Source: Pseudoduganella namucuonensis
GTDB taxonomy: Bacteria > Pseudomonadota > Gammaproteobacteria > Burkholderiales > Burkholderiaceae_D
Assembly (NCBI RefSeq): GCF_900116645.1
Contig: NZ_FPBO01000002.1
Coordinates: 337,863-401,862, forward strand
DNA length: 64,000 nucleotides
Direction: 5' to 3'
The translations under genes were made by a program, and so were the position numbers. Below are positions 54,719 through 62,419 of the stretch, in pieces (the stretch's first letter is position 1; the number at the start of each line of letters is the position of its first letter). The notes under the pieces were generated by a model that saw only the letters and a list, made by a program, of their open reading frames with translations, had not been told where the DNA came from and ran no database searches.

Positions 54719-55570
54719 ATGTCCAAAGTATGGTTCATTACCGGCGCGTCCCGCGGCTTCGGTGTCCTGATGGCGAAGGACGCGCTGGCGCGCGGCGACA
54801 GCGTGGTCGCCACCGCCCGCGATCCGCAAGCCGTCGTCGCGGCGCTGGGCGCCCATCCCAACTTGCTGGCGCTGCGCCTGGACGTGACGCTGGAGGCGGC
54901 GTCGGTGCTGGCGGCGCGCCAGGCCGTGGAGCGCTTCGGCCGCATCGACGTGCTGGTCAACAACGCCGGCTACGGCCTGCTGGCGGCCGTCGAGGAGGCC
55001 AGCGACGCCGAGGTGCGCGCGCAGTACGACACCAACGTGTTCGGCCTGCTGAACGTGACGCGCGCGGTGCTGCCGTTCATGCGCGCGCGGGGGAGCGGCC
55101 ACATCGTCAACATCTCGTCGGTGGGCGGCTACAAGTCCTACCCGGGCTGGGCCGTGTACGGCTCGACCAAGTTCGCGGTGGAGGGCATCACGGCCGGGCT
55201 GGCGGCGGAACTGGCGCCGCTGGGCATCCGCGCCACGTCGGTGCAGCCGGGCTTCTTCCGCACCGACTTCCTGGACGGCTCGTCGATGCGCGACGCCGCC
55301 CGGCCCATCGCCGCCTACGCGCCAACGGTGGGCGCGATGCGCGAACTGGTGGCCGGCGTGAACCACAGGCAGCCGGGCGACCCGCGAAAGCTGTCGCGCG
55401 CGATCCTGCGGCTGGTGGACAGCGCCAACCCGCCCGCGCGCCTGCCGCTGGGCACGGACGCGGTGGCCGCGCTGCGCGAGACGCAGGCCGTCGTGGCGGG
55501 GGAGCTGGCCGAATGGCTGCAGGTGGCCGAATCGACCGACCATGACGACACGGCGCCGCTGGCGGCGTAA
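54719..55570 (+). CDS. Short-chain dehydrogenase/reductase
   Basis: 283 residues of classical SDR type. The NAD(P)-binding motif is TGASRGFG (8-15), then NNAG (81-84), with catalytic Ser at 133-134 and Y147/K151 in YGSTK. ARDPQ after the second strand leaves room for NADPH. The substrate is unknown; such SDRs next to LysR genes often act on ketones or quinones. GAGGAG precedes ATG 54719. It is probably controlled by the divergent LysR pair. Confidence 0.92.
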   Translation: MSKVWFITGASRGFGVLMAKDALARGDSVVATARDPQAVVAALGAHPNLLALRLDVTLEAASVLAARQAVERFGRIDVLVNNAGYGLLAAVEEASDAEVRAQYDTNVFGLLNVTRAVLPFMRARGSGHIVNISSVGGYKSYPGWAVYGSTKFAVEGITAGLAAELAPLGIRATSVQPGFFRTDFLDGSSMRDAARPIAAYAPTVGAMRELVAGVNHRQPGDPRKLSRAILRLVDSANPPARLPLGTDAVAALRETQAVVAGELAEWLQVAESTDHDDTAPLAA

Positions 55571-55599
55571 CCAGGGCCGCGGGCCCGCGCCCCGTTCCA

Positions 55600-55639
55600 T
55601 AGGGCGGAGTAAGCGCGGCGACGCCGCGCGCAGTCCGCC
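55600..55639. repeat. REP-like repeat (TAGGGCGGAGTAAGC type), third copy
   Basis: TAGGGCGGAGTAAGC (55600-55614) is followed by GCGCAGTCCGCC (55628-55639). The 18-nt arms 55603-55620 and 55622-55639 pair with three mismatches. It lies between the convergent SDR and K+ channel genes. The same two blocks occur at 43247-43282. Confidence 0.8.
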
Positions 55640-55646
55640 GGCCGCG

Positions 55647-56564
55647 CTACGTGGCGGCCGGCGGCGGCACCGGGGCCACGGCGGTGGCGGGCAGCGCGCC
55701 GCCGCAATCCTTGCAGTAGCGCGCCAGCTGCTCGTGGCCCGTGGTGCCGCAGGCCGGGCAGTCGCGGCGCGGCGCGTAGCCGGCGCTGCGCTGGTGCGAG
55801 ATCTCCGAGCTGATGATGCCGGTGGGCACCGCCAGGATGCCCCAGCCCAGCAGCATCATCATGGACGCCACGGTGCGGCCCAGGTCCGTCTTCGGCACCA
55901 GGTCGCCGAAGCCGACGGTGGTGACTGTGCTGATGGCCCAGTAGACGGCGGTGGGGATGCTGGTGTAGCCGTGCCGCGGCCCCTCCACCACGTACATCAC
56001 CGTTCCCAGCAGGAACACGATCATCATCACCACCGACAGGAACACCAGGATCTTGCGGCGGCTGGCCATCAGCGCGCGGCCCAGCATGCTGTACTCCTCG
56101 ATGTACAGCGTCAGCTTGAGGATCCGGAACATGCGCAGCAGGCGCAGGATGCGGATGCCCATCAGCACGTGCGCGGCCGGCAGCACCAGCGACACGTAGC
56201 TGGGCAGGATGGCCATCAGGTCGATCACGCCGAAGAAGCTGCGCGCGTAGCGCACCGGGCGCTTCACGCACAGCAGGCGCCCCACGTATTCGATGGAGAA
56301 CAGCAGGGTGAAGAACCACTCGGCGGCCTGCAGGTAGGGGCCGTATGCGCGCGCCACGGGCGCCACGCTGGTCAACACCACCACCAGCGCGCTGAGCACG
56401 ATGGCGCCGATCAGCACCAGGTCGAAGCTGCGGCCGGCCGGCGTGTCGGACTCGAAGATGACGGCGTACAGGCGCGCGCGCCAGCCGCCGTCCGGCTTGC
56501 CGTAGCGCTGATGGGGATCGGCCGAGGCGCCGGGCGGCGCGGGGGCGTGGGAAGGGTTGCTCAT
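55647..56564 (-). CDS. Voltage-gated K+ channel with C-terminal zinc ribbon
   Basis: 305 residues with six membrane segments. S4 is GIRILRLLRMFRILKL, with Arg at every third position (138, 141, 144, 147). The pore has the selectivity filter TVGFGD (216-221). After S6, a cytoplasmic zinc-ribbon-like module has C269-P-A-C272 and C284-K-D-C287. The first ~40 residues are Pro-rich and cytoplasmic. It would be a tetrameric voltage-gated K+ channel of the Kv-type bacterial group. The start at 56564 is chosen over an upstream ATG in the same frame. It is convergent with the SDR gene. Confidence 0.9.
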   Translation of the reverse strand: MSNPSHAPAPPGASADPHQRYGKPDGGWRARLYAVIFESDTPAGRSFDLVLIGAIVLSALVVVLTSVAPVARAYGPYLQAAEWFFTLLFSIEYVGRLLCVKRPVRYARSFFGVIDLMAILPSYVSLVLPAAHVLMGIRILRLLRMFRILKLTLYIEEYSMLGRALMASRRKILVFLSVVMMIVFLLGTVMYVVEGPRHGYTSIPTAVYWAISTVTTVGFGDLVPKTDLGRTVASMMMLLGWGILAVPTGIISSEISHQRSAGYAPRRDCPACGTTGHEQLARYCKDCGGALPATAVAPVPPPAAT

Positions 56565-56625
56565 CGCGCCATGATAGCGCGTCCGCCCGCCGCGGCGCAC
56601 GCGGTTTCAGTACGGTTCACGCCGC

Positions 56626-56642
56626 TTGGGGTCTGACCCCAA
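56626..56642. repeat. TTGGGGTC-T-GACCCCAA palindrome
   Basis: A perfect 8+1+8 inverted repeat between the YdjM-like stop and the K+ channel start, of the same GGGGTC type as 49466-49491. Confidence 0.7.
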
Positions 56643-56659
56643 ACTGTTGCTGACGCCGC

Positions 56660-57916
56660 TTACCGGCGCGCCTGGCGCTCGGCGGCGGGCGGCGGGGCCA
56701 GCAGGTCGGCGCGCGGGTGGGTCCAGGCGGGGACGCCGGCCGGGCAGGCGCGTCCGCCCGTTCCCGCCAGGTCCATGGTGGAGAAGTTGCCGCGCGGCGT
56801 GGTGGCGAAGCGCAGGTCGGTGATGGCGCCGCCCTCCAGCGCCGGCGCGCGGCCGAAACGCAGCCAGTCGTCGATCCAGCAGTTCTCCCGCCGCAGGCGG
56901 CGCAGTCCGGACAGGCTGCCTTCCACTTCCCTGTACAGCAGCACGCCGGCGCCGGCGGCTGCGGGCCGCCCCGGGTCGGCCAGGCCGGCGGGACAGCGCG
57001 ACGGCGGCACCACGTCCGGCGCCAGGCTCACCAGCCCGCGCCGCAGCCGGTAGCGGTCCGCCGCCTCGTCGCTCTCGACCGACACGAAGATCCAGCACAG
57101 CGGCTGCGCCGGGAAGGCCGTCATCGCCACGTCCAGCAGCCGGGCCCGGGGATCGATAGGGGCCAGCGCGGCCCGCACCCGCTGCGCGCCGGCGGCCGAC
57201 GCCGCGCCCTGCCCCGCCACGAAGGCCGCGCTGGCCGCCAGCGCGAGCGCCATCGCCCAGCGGCTGTGCGCCCAGAAGCGGCGCAGCGCGGCCAGCCCCA
57301 GGCCCAGCGCGAGCAGCGCGCCGAACGAGACGGGCGACAGGAACTGCTTGTGCAGGAAGTAGCCCAGCGCCCCGGCCAGGCAGGCCATCAGCAGCCAGCG
57401 CGCGGGCCGCCACGGCACCGCCATGATCAGGGGCACGCCGAAGGCCACCCAGAACACGGGTTCGATGATGAACACCATGTCGCCATAGAACCAGCGCCCG
57501 TCGAACGGGTAGAACGGGTGGACGCCATAGGAATTGAGGAAGTCCATGCCCAGGTGCAGGGCGAAGCCCAGCGCCACGGACGCGGCCAGGCCGGCGCGCG
57601 CCCGCCCGCTGCGTTGAAGCAGCGCGCGCGCGTTCGGCCACAACAGCCATAGCAGCGCCAGCAACAGCAGCGCCTGCGGCAATGCGTACAGCAGGGTGTG
57701 CGTGTGGCCGCGGTGGTGCAGCAGATAGCCCAGGGGCTCGGGCAGCAGGCCGGTGAGGAACAGATCCAGGTCGGGGAAGTTGCTGGCCAGCGCGCAGGCG
57801 GTGAGCAGCAGGCGGTGCCGCGTGCGCTGGCCGGCCTCGTCCGGCTCCGGCGCCAGGCTGCGCTGCACCAGTTCCCCCACGCCGAGGCCGATGACGGTGT
57901 GTGTGATGTTGTCCAT
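56660..57916 (-). CDS. YdjM-like (DUF457) inner-membrane metal-dependent hydrolase
   Basis: 418 residues. It starts MDNITHTVIGLGVGELVQRS, then has NFPDLD, HHRGHTHTLLYALP and ALHLGMDFLNSYGVHPF, the His/Asp motif set of DUF457/YdjM proteins (LexA-controlled in E. coli). Four to five helices are followed by a soluble C-terminal domain of about 170 residues not found in the short YdjM. Its substrate is unknown, although phospholipase-C-like membrane hydrolases share the fold. A DNA-damage link should not be assumed. Confidence 0.85.
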   Translation of the reverse strand: MDNITHTVIGLGVGELVQRSLAPEPDEAGQRTRHRLLLTACALASNFPDLDLFLTGLLPEPLGYLLHHRGHTHTLLYALPQALLLLALLWLLWPNARALLQRSGRARAGLAASVALGFALHLGMDFLNSYGVHPFYPFDGRWFYGDMVFIIEPVFWVAFGVPLIMAVPWRPARWLLMACLAGALGYFLHKQFLSPVSFGALLALGLGLAALRRFWAHSRWAMALALAASAAFVAGQGAASAAGAQRVRAALAPIDPRARLLDVAMTAFPAQPLCWIFVSVESDEAADRYRLRRGLVSLAPDVVPPSRCPAGLADPGRPAAAGAGVLLYREVEGSLSGLRRLRRENCWIDDWLRFGRAPALEGGAITDLRFATTPRGNFSTMDLAGTGGRACPAGVPAWTHPRADLLAPPPAAERQARR

Positions 57917-57984
57917 GCCCGGATACTACGCGAACCCGGGCATGGAGAGGGGCGCCGCCCCGACGCGGACGCCGCCCCCGGCCG

Positions 57985-58275
57985 CTAGCTCCGCACCTCG
58001 ACGCCCTTCCAGAAGGCCACGTGGTCCTTGATCTGCTGCGCGGCGTCGGACGGGTGGCGGTAGAACCAGGCGGCGTTCTCGTTGACCTTGCCGTCCACCG
58101 CCAGGTGGTAGTAATTGGCCGTGCCCTTCCACGGACACACGGTGGTGTGGGTGCTTTCCTGCAGGTACTCCTCGTTCACCTTGTCGATCGGGAAGTAGAC
58201 ATTGTTTTCGACGATCTCGACCTCGTCGTCGCTCGCCTCGGCGATCACCTCGCCGTTCCAGATTGCTTGGGGCAT
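57985..58275 (-). CDS. DUF427 domain protein
   Basis: 96 residues, the standard size. AIWNGEVIAEASDDEVEIVE, NNVYFPIDKVNEEYL, STHTTVCPWKGTANYYHLAV and ENAAWFYRHPSDAAQQIKDH are the DUF427 beta-barrel pattern. No activity is established for the family. The start ATG at 58275 follows AGGAGG (CAGGAGGGAACC). Confidence 0.92.
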   Translation of the reverse strand: MPQAIWNGEVIAEASDDEVEIVENNVYFPIDKVNEEYLQESTHTTVCPWKGTANYYHLAVDGKVNENAAWFYRHPSDAAQQIKDHVAFWKGVEVRS

Positions 58276-58318
58276 GGTTCCCTCCTGTGCTGTTGGAATC
58301 CGCTTGTATCAACTCGAA

Positions 58319-59374
58319 TCAGCATTCCACCCGGTTGCGGCCGTTGGCCTTGGCGCGCCGCAGCGCCTCTTCCGCCTGGCGCAGCAGGCCGTCGCCGTCG
58401 CTGATGTCCATGTGGTTGAAGGACGCGACGCCGATGCTGGCGGTGACCGGGGGCAGGCGCCCCGCCTCGCGGTGGATTTGCGCGGCGATCTTCGCGCGCA
58501 GGTTCTCGGCCAGCTTGAGCGCGCCCTCGGGCGGCGTGTTCGGCAGCACCACGCACAGCTCCCCGCCGCCGTAGCGGCCCGGCACGTCGATCACGCGCAC
58601 GTTCTCGCTCACCAGGCGGGCCACGTTGGCCAGCACCAGGTCGCCGGCGGCGTCGCCGTGGCGCTCGTTGACCTCGCGGAACAGGTCCAGGTCTATCATC
58701 AGCGCCGACAGCGGCGTGCGGAAGCGGCGCGTGCGCGCCACTTCGAACTTGAGCTTGGCCAGCAGCGCGCGGCGGTTGTGCAGGCCGGTCAGGGTGTCGA
58801 CGGTGGCCAGTTCCTCCAGTTGGCCGCGGGCGGCGGCCAACTCGCGCCCGGTGGCCCGGGCCTCGATCAGCGCCATCGCCTGGCGCGCCAGCCCGCGCAG
58901 CAGGGCGCGCCGCTCGTCGCCCAGCGCGCCGGGACGGGTGTCCATCACGCCCAGCGCGCCGATCGCGTGGCCGTCCGGCGACACCAGCGCGGCCGCGCTG
59001 TACATGCGCAGCTGCGGCTCGGCGCGCGTCCGCGGCATGAAGGCGGTGCGGCCGTCCGCGCACAGGTCCGCGATCTCCACGCCGTCCCGGCCCAGCACGG
59101 CCAGCGAGCAGTAGCTCTGCTCGCGCGGCAGCGTGGCCGGCGCGTGGCCGTAGGCGGACTTGACCACGACCCGGTCCGCGTCCACCAGCGACAGCGAGGC
59201 GTAGGGCGCGCCGCAGACCGTGGCCGCCAGCCGCGTCAGGAAATCGAGCTCCTTGTCGAACTCATCGTCGAACGGGTCGTCCAGCAACTGGTAGCGGCGC
59301 AGCGCGGCCAGGCGGCGCTGCTCGTCCCTGGGCGTGGCGGGGTTCAGCGGATATATGTTTTCTGCGGCAAGCAT
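58319..59374 (-). CDS. GAF-GGDEF protein with degenerate cyclase signature
   Basis: 351 residues. The GAF sensor is about 25-165 (FDKELDFLTRLAATVCGAPY, REQSYCSLAVLG). A GGDEF-fold domain is about 190-350 (DTLTGLHNRRALLAKLKFEV, ALMIDLDLFREVNERHGDAA). The signature reads YGGGELCVVLP: the third position Asp/Glu, which binds metal in GG(D/E)EF, is Gly, and Phe is Leu. It may therefore bind but not make c-di-GMP. ATG 59374 with GGGAAG upstream is used; a TTG one codon earlier is possible. It is not obviously linked to its neighbours. Confidence 0.88.
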   Translation of the reverse strand: MLAAENIYPLNPATPRDEQRRLAALRRYQLLDDPFDDEFDKELDFLTRLAATVCGAPYASLSLVDADRVVVKSAYGHAPATLPREQSYCSLAVLGRDGVEIADLCADGRTAFMPRTRAEPQLRMYSAAALVSPDGHAIGALGVMDTRPGALGDERRALLRGLARQAMALIEARATGRELAAARGQLEELATVDTLTGLHNRRALLAKLKFEVARTRRFRTPLSALMIDLDLFREVNERHGDAAGDLVLANVARLVSENVRVIDVPGRYGGGELCVVLPNTPPEGALKLAENLRAKIAAQIHREAGRLPPVTASIGVASFNHMDISDGDGLLRQAEEALRRAKANGRNRVEC

Positions 59375-59501
59375 CAACTTCCCTTCGTAGCGGCGTCTGC
59401 GCTCTAGTAATCGTCCATGGGCTGCGGTGCCACATAGACAAGTTTAGCGCAAAACAAAGGGCGACGGCCAGCGGCGGGCCGCGCGGAGACTTCCCCGGCG
59501 C

Positions 59502-60155
59502 TCAGGAGGCGGCCAGGATCTCGCGCAGCACCCGCTCGAACACCTCGGCCGGCTGGCCGCCGGAGATCAGGTGGCGGTCGTTGATGACGACGGCAGGGAC
59601 CGAGCCGATGCCCTGCCGCTGGTAGAAGAGTTCCAGCTCGCGCACCTCGGCGGCGTAGCGGCCGGATGCCAGCACGGCGGCGGCCTCCACCGGGTCCAGC
59701 CCGGCCTTGGCGGCGGCGGCCGCCAGCACGGGATGGGCGCTGGGATCGGCGCCCAGCGTGAAATAGGCCTCGAACAAGGCGTGCTTCAACGCGCCTTGCG
59801 CTTGCGGGCCCAGTTCGCCGGCCCAGTGCAGCAGGCGGTGGGCGTCGAAGGTGTTGTAGATGCGGCTGCGCTTGCCCATGGCGAAGTCGAAGCCGACGTC
59901 GGCGCCGCGCTGGCGGATCATGGCGCGGGTCTGCTCCTGCTGTTCGGCGCTGGCGCCGTACTTCTGCCGCAGGTGCTCGGTGATGTCCTGCCCCTCCGGC
60001 CCCATGTTGGGGTTCAGCTCGAAGGGCTGGAAGCGCAGCTCGGGCGCGGCCTCGGCGCCGATGTTGGCCAGCGCCCGCTCCAGCGCGTTCAGGCCGATGG
60101 CGCACCACGGGCAGGACACGTCGGAAACGAAATCGATCTTGATGGACTTGCCCAT
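59502..60155 (-). CDS. DsbA-family (FrnE-like) thiol-disulfide oxidoreductase
   Basis: 217 residues, cytoplasmic (no signal peptide). The active site is CPWC at C15-C18 in FVSDVSCPWCAIGLNALERA, with cis-Pro in GIGSVPAVVINDRHLISGGQ. Like FrnE and 2-hydroxychromene-2-carboxylate isomerase, it has a helical insert (about 45-155). FrnE proteins act as disulfide isomerases or oxidoreductases. It is followed by plsY with 19 bp between. Confidence 0.92.
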   Translation of the reverse strand: MGKSIKIDFVSDVSCPWCAIGLNALERALANIGAEAAPELRFQPFELNPNMGPEGQDITEHLRQKYGASAEQQEQTRAMIRQRGADVGFDFAMGKRSRIYNTFDAHRLLHWAGELGPQAQGALKHALFEAYFTLGADPSAHPVLAAAAAKAGLDPVEAAAVLASGRYAAEVRELELFYQRQGIGSVPAVVINDRHLISGGQPAEVFERVLREILAAS

Positions 60156-60174
60156 GGCTGGCCTCGCTATATGG

Positions 60175-60810
60175 TCACTTGGTTTTGGCGGCGTCTTTGC
60201 TCTTGCCGCCGATGCGGCTTTCCTTGCCGGCCATCAGGTTGGCGATGTTCTGGCTGTGGCGGAACAGCAGCAGCATGCTCATGGCCGCCACGGCGAACAG
60301 CTGCGGCTCCACGCCGAACAGCAGGCCGTAATAGAACGGCGCGAACACGGCGGCGGCCAACGCGGCCAGCGAGGAATAGCGGAAGGCGTAGGCCACCACC
60401 AGCCACGTCACCAGCGTGGCCACGCCCAGCCACACGTTCAGGCCCAGCAGCACGCCGGCCGCCGTGGCCACGCCCTTGCCGCCGACGAAGCGGAAGAACA
60501 CCGGCCACAGGTGGCCCAGGAACACGGCGATGGACACCAGCGCGACGGCCATGTCGCCCACGCCCAGTTGCTCCTGGTAGCGCACCACCAGGAACACCGC
60601 CAGCCAGCCTTTGGCGGCGTCGCCGACCAGGGTGGCGATGGCGGCCTTCTTGTTGCCACTTCGCAACACATTGGTGGCGCCGGGGTTCTTGGAACCGTAG
60701 GTGCGCGGGTCGGCGATGCCGAACAGCTTGCTCGACACGACGGCGAAGGAGATGGAGCCCAGCAGGTAGGCGCCCAGCGCGAGGGCGGCTGTCATCAATG
60801 CGGTATTCAT
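60175..60810 (-). CDS. plsY: Acyl-phosphate:glycerol-3-phosphate acyltransferase
   Basis: 211 residues with five helices. [72 protein letters not shown] and [15 protein letters not shown] are the PlsY motifs. It adds the first acyl chain to glycerol-3-phosphate in the inner membrane. The last ten residues are Lys-rich. It precedes the DsbA-type gene in the same direction. Confidence 0.96.
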   Translation of the reverse strand: MNTALMTAALALGAYLLGSISFAVVSSKLFGIADPRTYGSKNPGATNVLRSGNKKAAIATLVGDAAKGWLAVFLVVRYQEQLGVGDMAVALVSIAVFLGHLWPVFFRFVGGKGVATAAGVLLGLNVWLGVATLVTWLVVAYAFRYSSLAALAAAVFAPFYYGLLFGVEPQLFAVAAMSMLLLFRHSQNIANLMAGKESRIGGKSKDAAKTK

Positions 60811-60862
60811 AATTCCCTTGTTGTCTTTTTAGGAGGCCGCAGGACTATACAACAGCGCGGCC

Positions 60863-61354
60863 TCAGTCGGCCAGCGCGCAGTGCACCGGTTTGGCGTCCA
60901 GCAACTCGGTCAGCACCCGGGGCGCGACGCCCACCAGGTAGCCGCGCCGCCCGCCGTTGATATAAATCGTTTCCAGCGCCAGGATGGATTCCTCCACGTA
61001 CACCGGCAAGGCCTTCTTGGTGCCGAACGGCGAGGTGCCGCCCACCAGGTAGCCCGAATGGCGCTGCGCCACCTCGGGCTTGCACGGCTCCACCGACTTG
61101 CGGCCGATGCCGCGCGCCAGGTTCTTGGTCGAGACCTTGCGGTCGCCGTGCATCAGCACGATCAGCGGCTTGGCCGCCTCGTCCTGCATCACCAGCGTCT
61201 TGACGACGTGGTGCTCGTCCACGCCGAGCTCGCGCGCCGACACCGTGGTGCCGCCGTGCTCCTCGTAGTCGTAGGGGTGTTCGGAGAAGGCCACCTTGTG
61301 CTTGCGGAGCATCTGGGTCGCCGGGGTTTCTGAAATGTGCTCTTTCTTCGCCAT
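60863..61354 (-). CDS. ybaK: YbaK/EbsC-type aminoacyl-tRNA deacylase
   Basis: 163 residues. EEHGGTTVSARELGVDEHHV, KTLVMQD (catalytic-site Lys), VSTKNLARGIGRKSVEP and GYLVGGTSPFGTKKALPVY are the YbaK motifs. It clears Cys from tRNA-Pro or, in related proteins, other mischarged tRNAs. The ATG at 61354 is taken from the family; the longer frame overlaps the divergent gene. There are 37 bp to that gene. Confidence 0.94.
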   Translation of the reverse strand: MAKKEHISETPATQMLRKHKVAFSEHPYDYEEHGGTTVSARELGVDEHHVVKTLVMQDEAAKPLIVLMHGDRKVSTKNLARGIGRKSVEPCKPEVAQRHSGYLVGGTSPFGTKKALPVYVEESILALETIYINGGRRGYLVGVAPRVLTELLDAKPVHCALAD

Positions 61355-61391
61355 GCCGTGATACGCTAACTGTTCAAATGGGGGTTTCATT

Positions 61392-62414
61392 ATGCAGCAA
61401 CAAATTCGCTTTGCCACTTTCAATGTTTGCAACCTCGCTCCCGCCGGCGCGCAATTGTACGACAACCTGCAACCCCTCACGGCGGAGGAATACGAGGCCA
61501 AGGCGGAATGGACCGCCTGGCAGCTGGACCGCCTCGACGCGGACGTGGTGGGCTTCCAGGAAATCTTCTCCCAGGCGGCGCTGCGCGACGTGCTCTCGCG
61601 CACCCGCAAATACCGCGACGCCTACCACGCCGGCTTCGACCCCGACCCGCTCGCGACGCGGCTGACGCCCAACGTGGCGCTGGTGTCGCGCCTGCCGCTG
61701 GCGGGCCCGCCTATCGTTTATACCGAATTCCCGCACGGCGTGGGCGCCGATTCCGGCAACCCGGACTCGGACCGCTTCGCGCGCGCGCCGCTGCACGCGC
61801 AGGTGGTGCTGCCCAACGAGACCACGGTGGACGTGGTGGTGGTGCACCTGAAATCGCGCCGGCCCGACTACCGCGGCGGCGAGTGCGGCGCCGACTGTGG
61901 CGGGGATGCGCTGAACCACGCCCTGAATTACGCGATGGCCAACCTGCGCTCGCTGGTGTGGCGCGGCACGGAGGCCGTGGCCCTGCGCGTGCTGCTGAGC
62001 AAGCTGATGCGGGAAAACCGCCGCCCCTGCATCGTCATGGGCGACTTCAACGACACGGCCGACGCGGTGACCACCACCATCGTCATGGGCGCGGGCGCGC
62101 CGCTGCCGGCCAAGGCCTGCGGGGGAGCGCCGGACGGGGAAGGCGGCGGCCTGGAACGGCGCGGCCGCATGTTCGACTGCGCGCAGATCCAGCAGCGCCA
62201 GGACCAGTTGCGCCACGTGGGCTACACCACGGTGCACGAGGGGCAGTACAGCACCATCGACCACGTGCTGGTGTCCGAGGAGTTCCATCCGGATTCGCCG
62301 CGCGCGTTCGCCGAGGTGGTCGACGTCACCTACCTGAACGACCACCTGGGCGACTGCAAGCCGGAAGTGTCGGACCACGGCCAGGTGCGGGTCCGGCTGC
62401 GGCTGAAAGCCTAG
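61392..62414 (+). CDS. Endonuclease/exonuclease/phosphatase (DNase I-like) family protein
   Basis: 340 residues. The EEP-fold signatures are IRFATFNVCNLAPAG, VVGFQEIFSQ (metal Glu), VVHLKSRRPD, PCIVMGDFNDTAD (Asp/Asn), TIDHVLVSEEF and VSDHGQVRV (general-base Asp/His). No signal peptide or membrane helix is seen. The substrate could be nucleic acid, phospholipid or a phosphoinositide-like phosphodiester; it cannot be told from sequence. It starts at ATG 61392 and ends 5 bp before the end of the convergent GGDEF-EAL gene. Confidence 0.9.
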   Translation: MQQQIRFATFNVCNLAPAGAQLYDNLQPLTAEEYEAKAEWTAWQLDRLDADVVGFQEIFSQAALRDVLSRTRKYRDAYHAGFDPDPLATRLTPNVALVSRLPLAGPPIVYTEFPHGVGADSGNPDSDRFARAPLHAQVVLPNETTVDVVVVHLKSRRPDYRGGECGADCGGDALNHALNYAMANLRSLVWRGTEAVALRVLLSKLMRENRRPCIVMGDFNDTADAVTTTIVMGAGAPLPAKACGGAPDGEGGGLERRGRMFDCAQIQQRQDQLRHVGYTTVHEGQYSTIDHVLVSEEFHPDSPRAFAEVVDVTYLNDHLGDCKPEVSDHGQVRVRLRLKA

Positions 62415-62419
62415 CGGCG

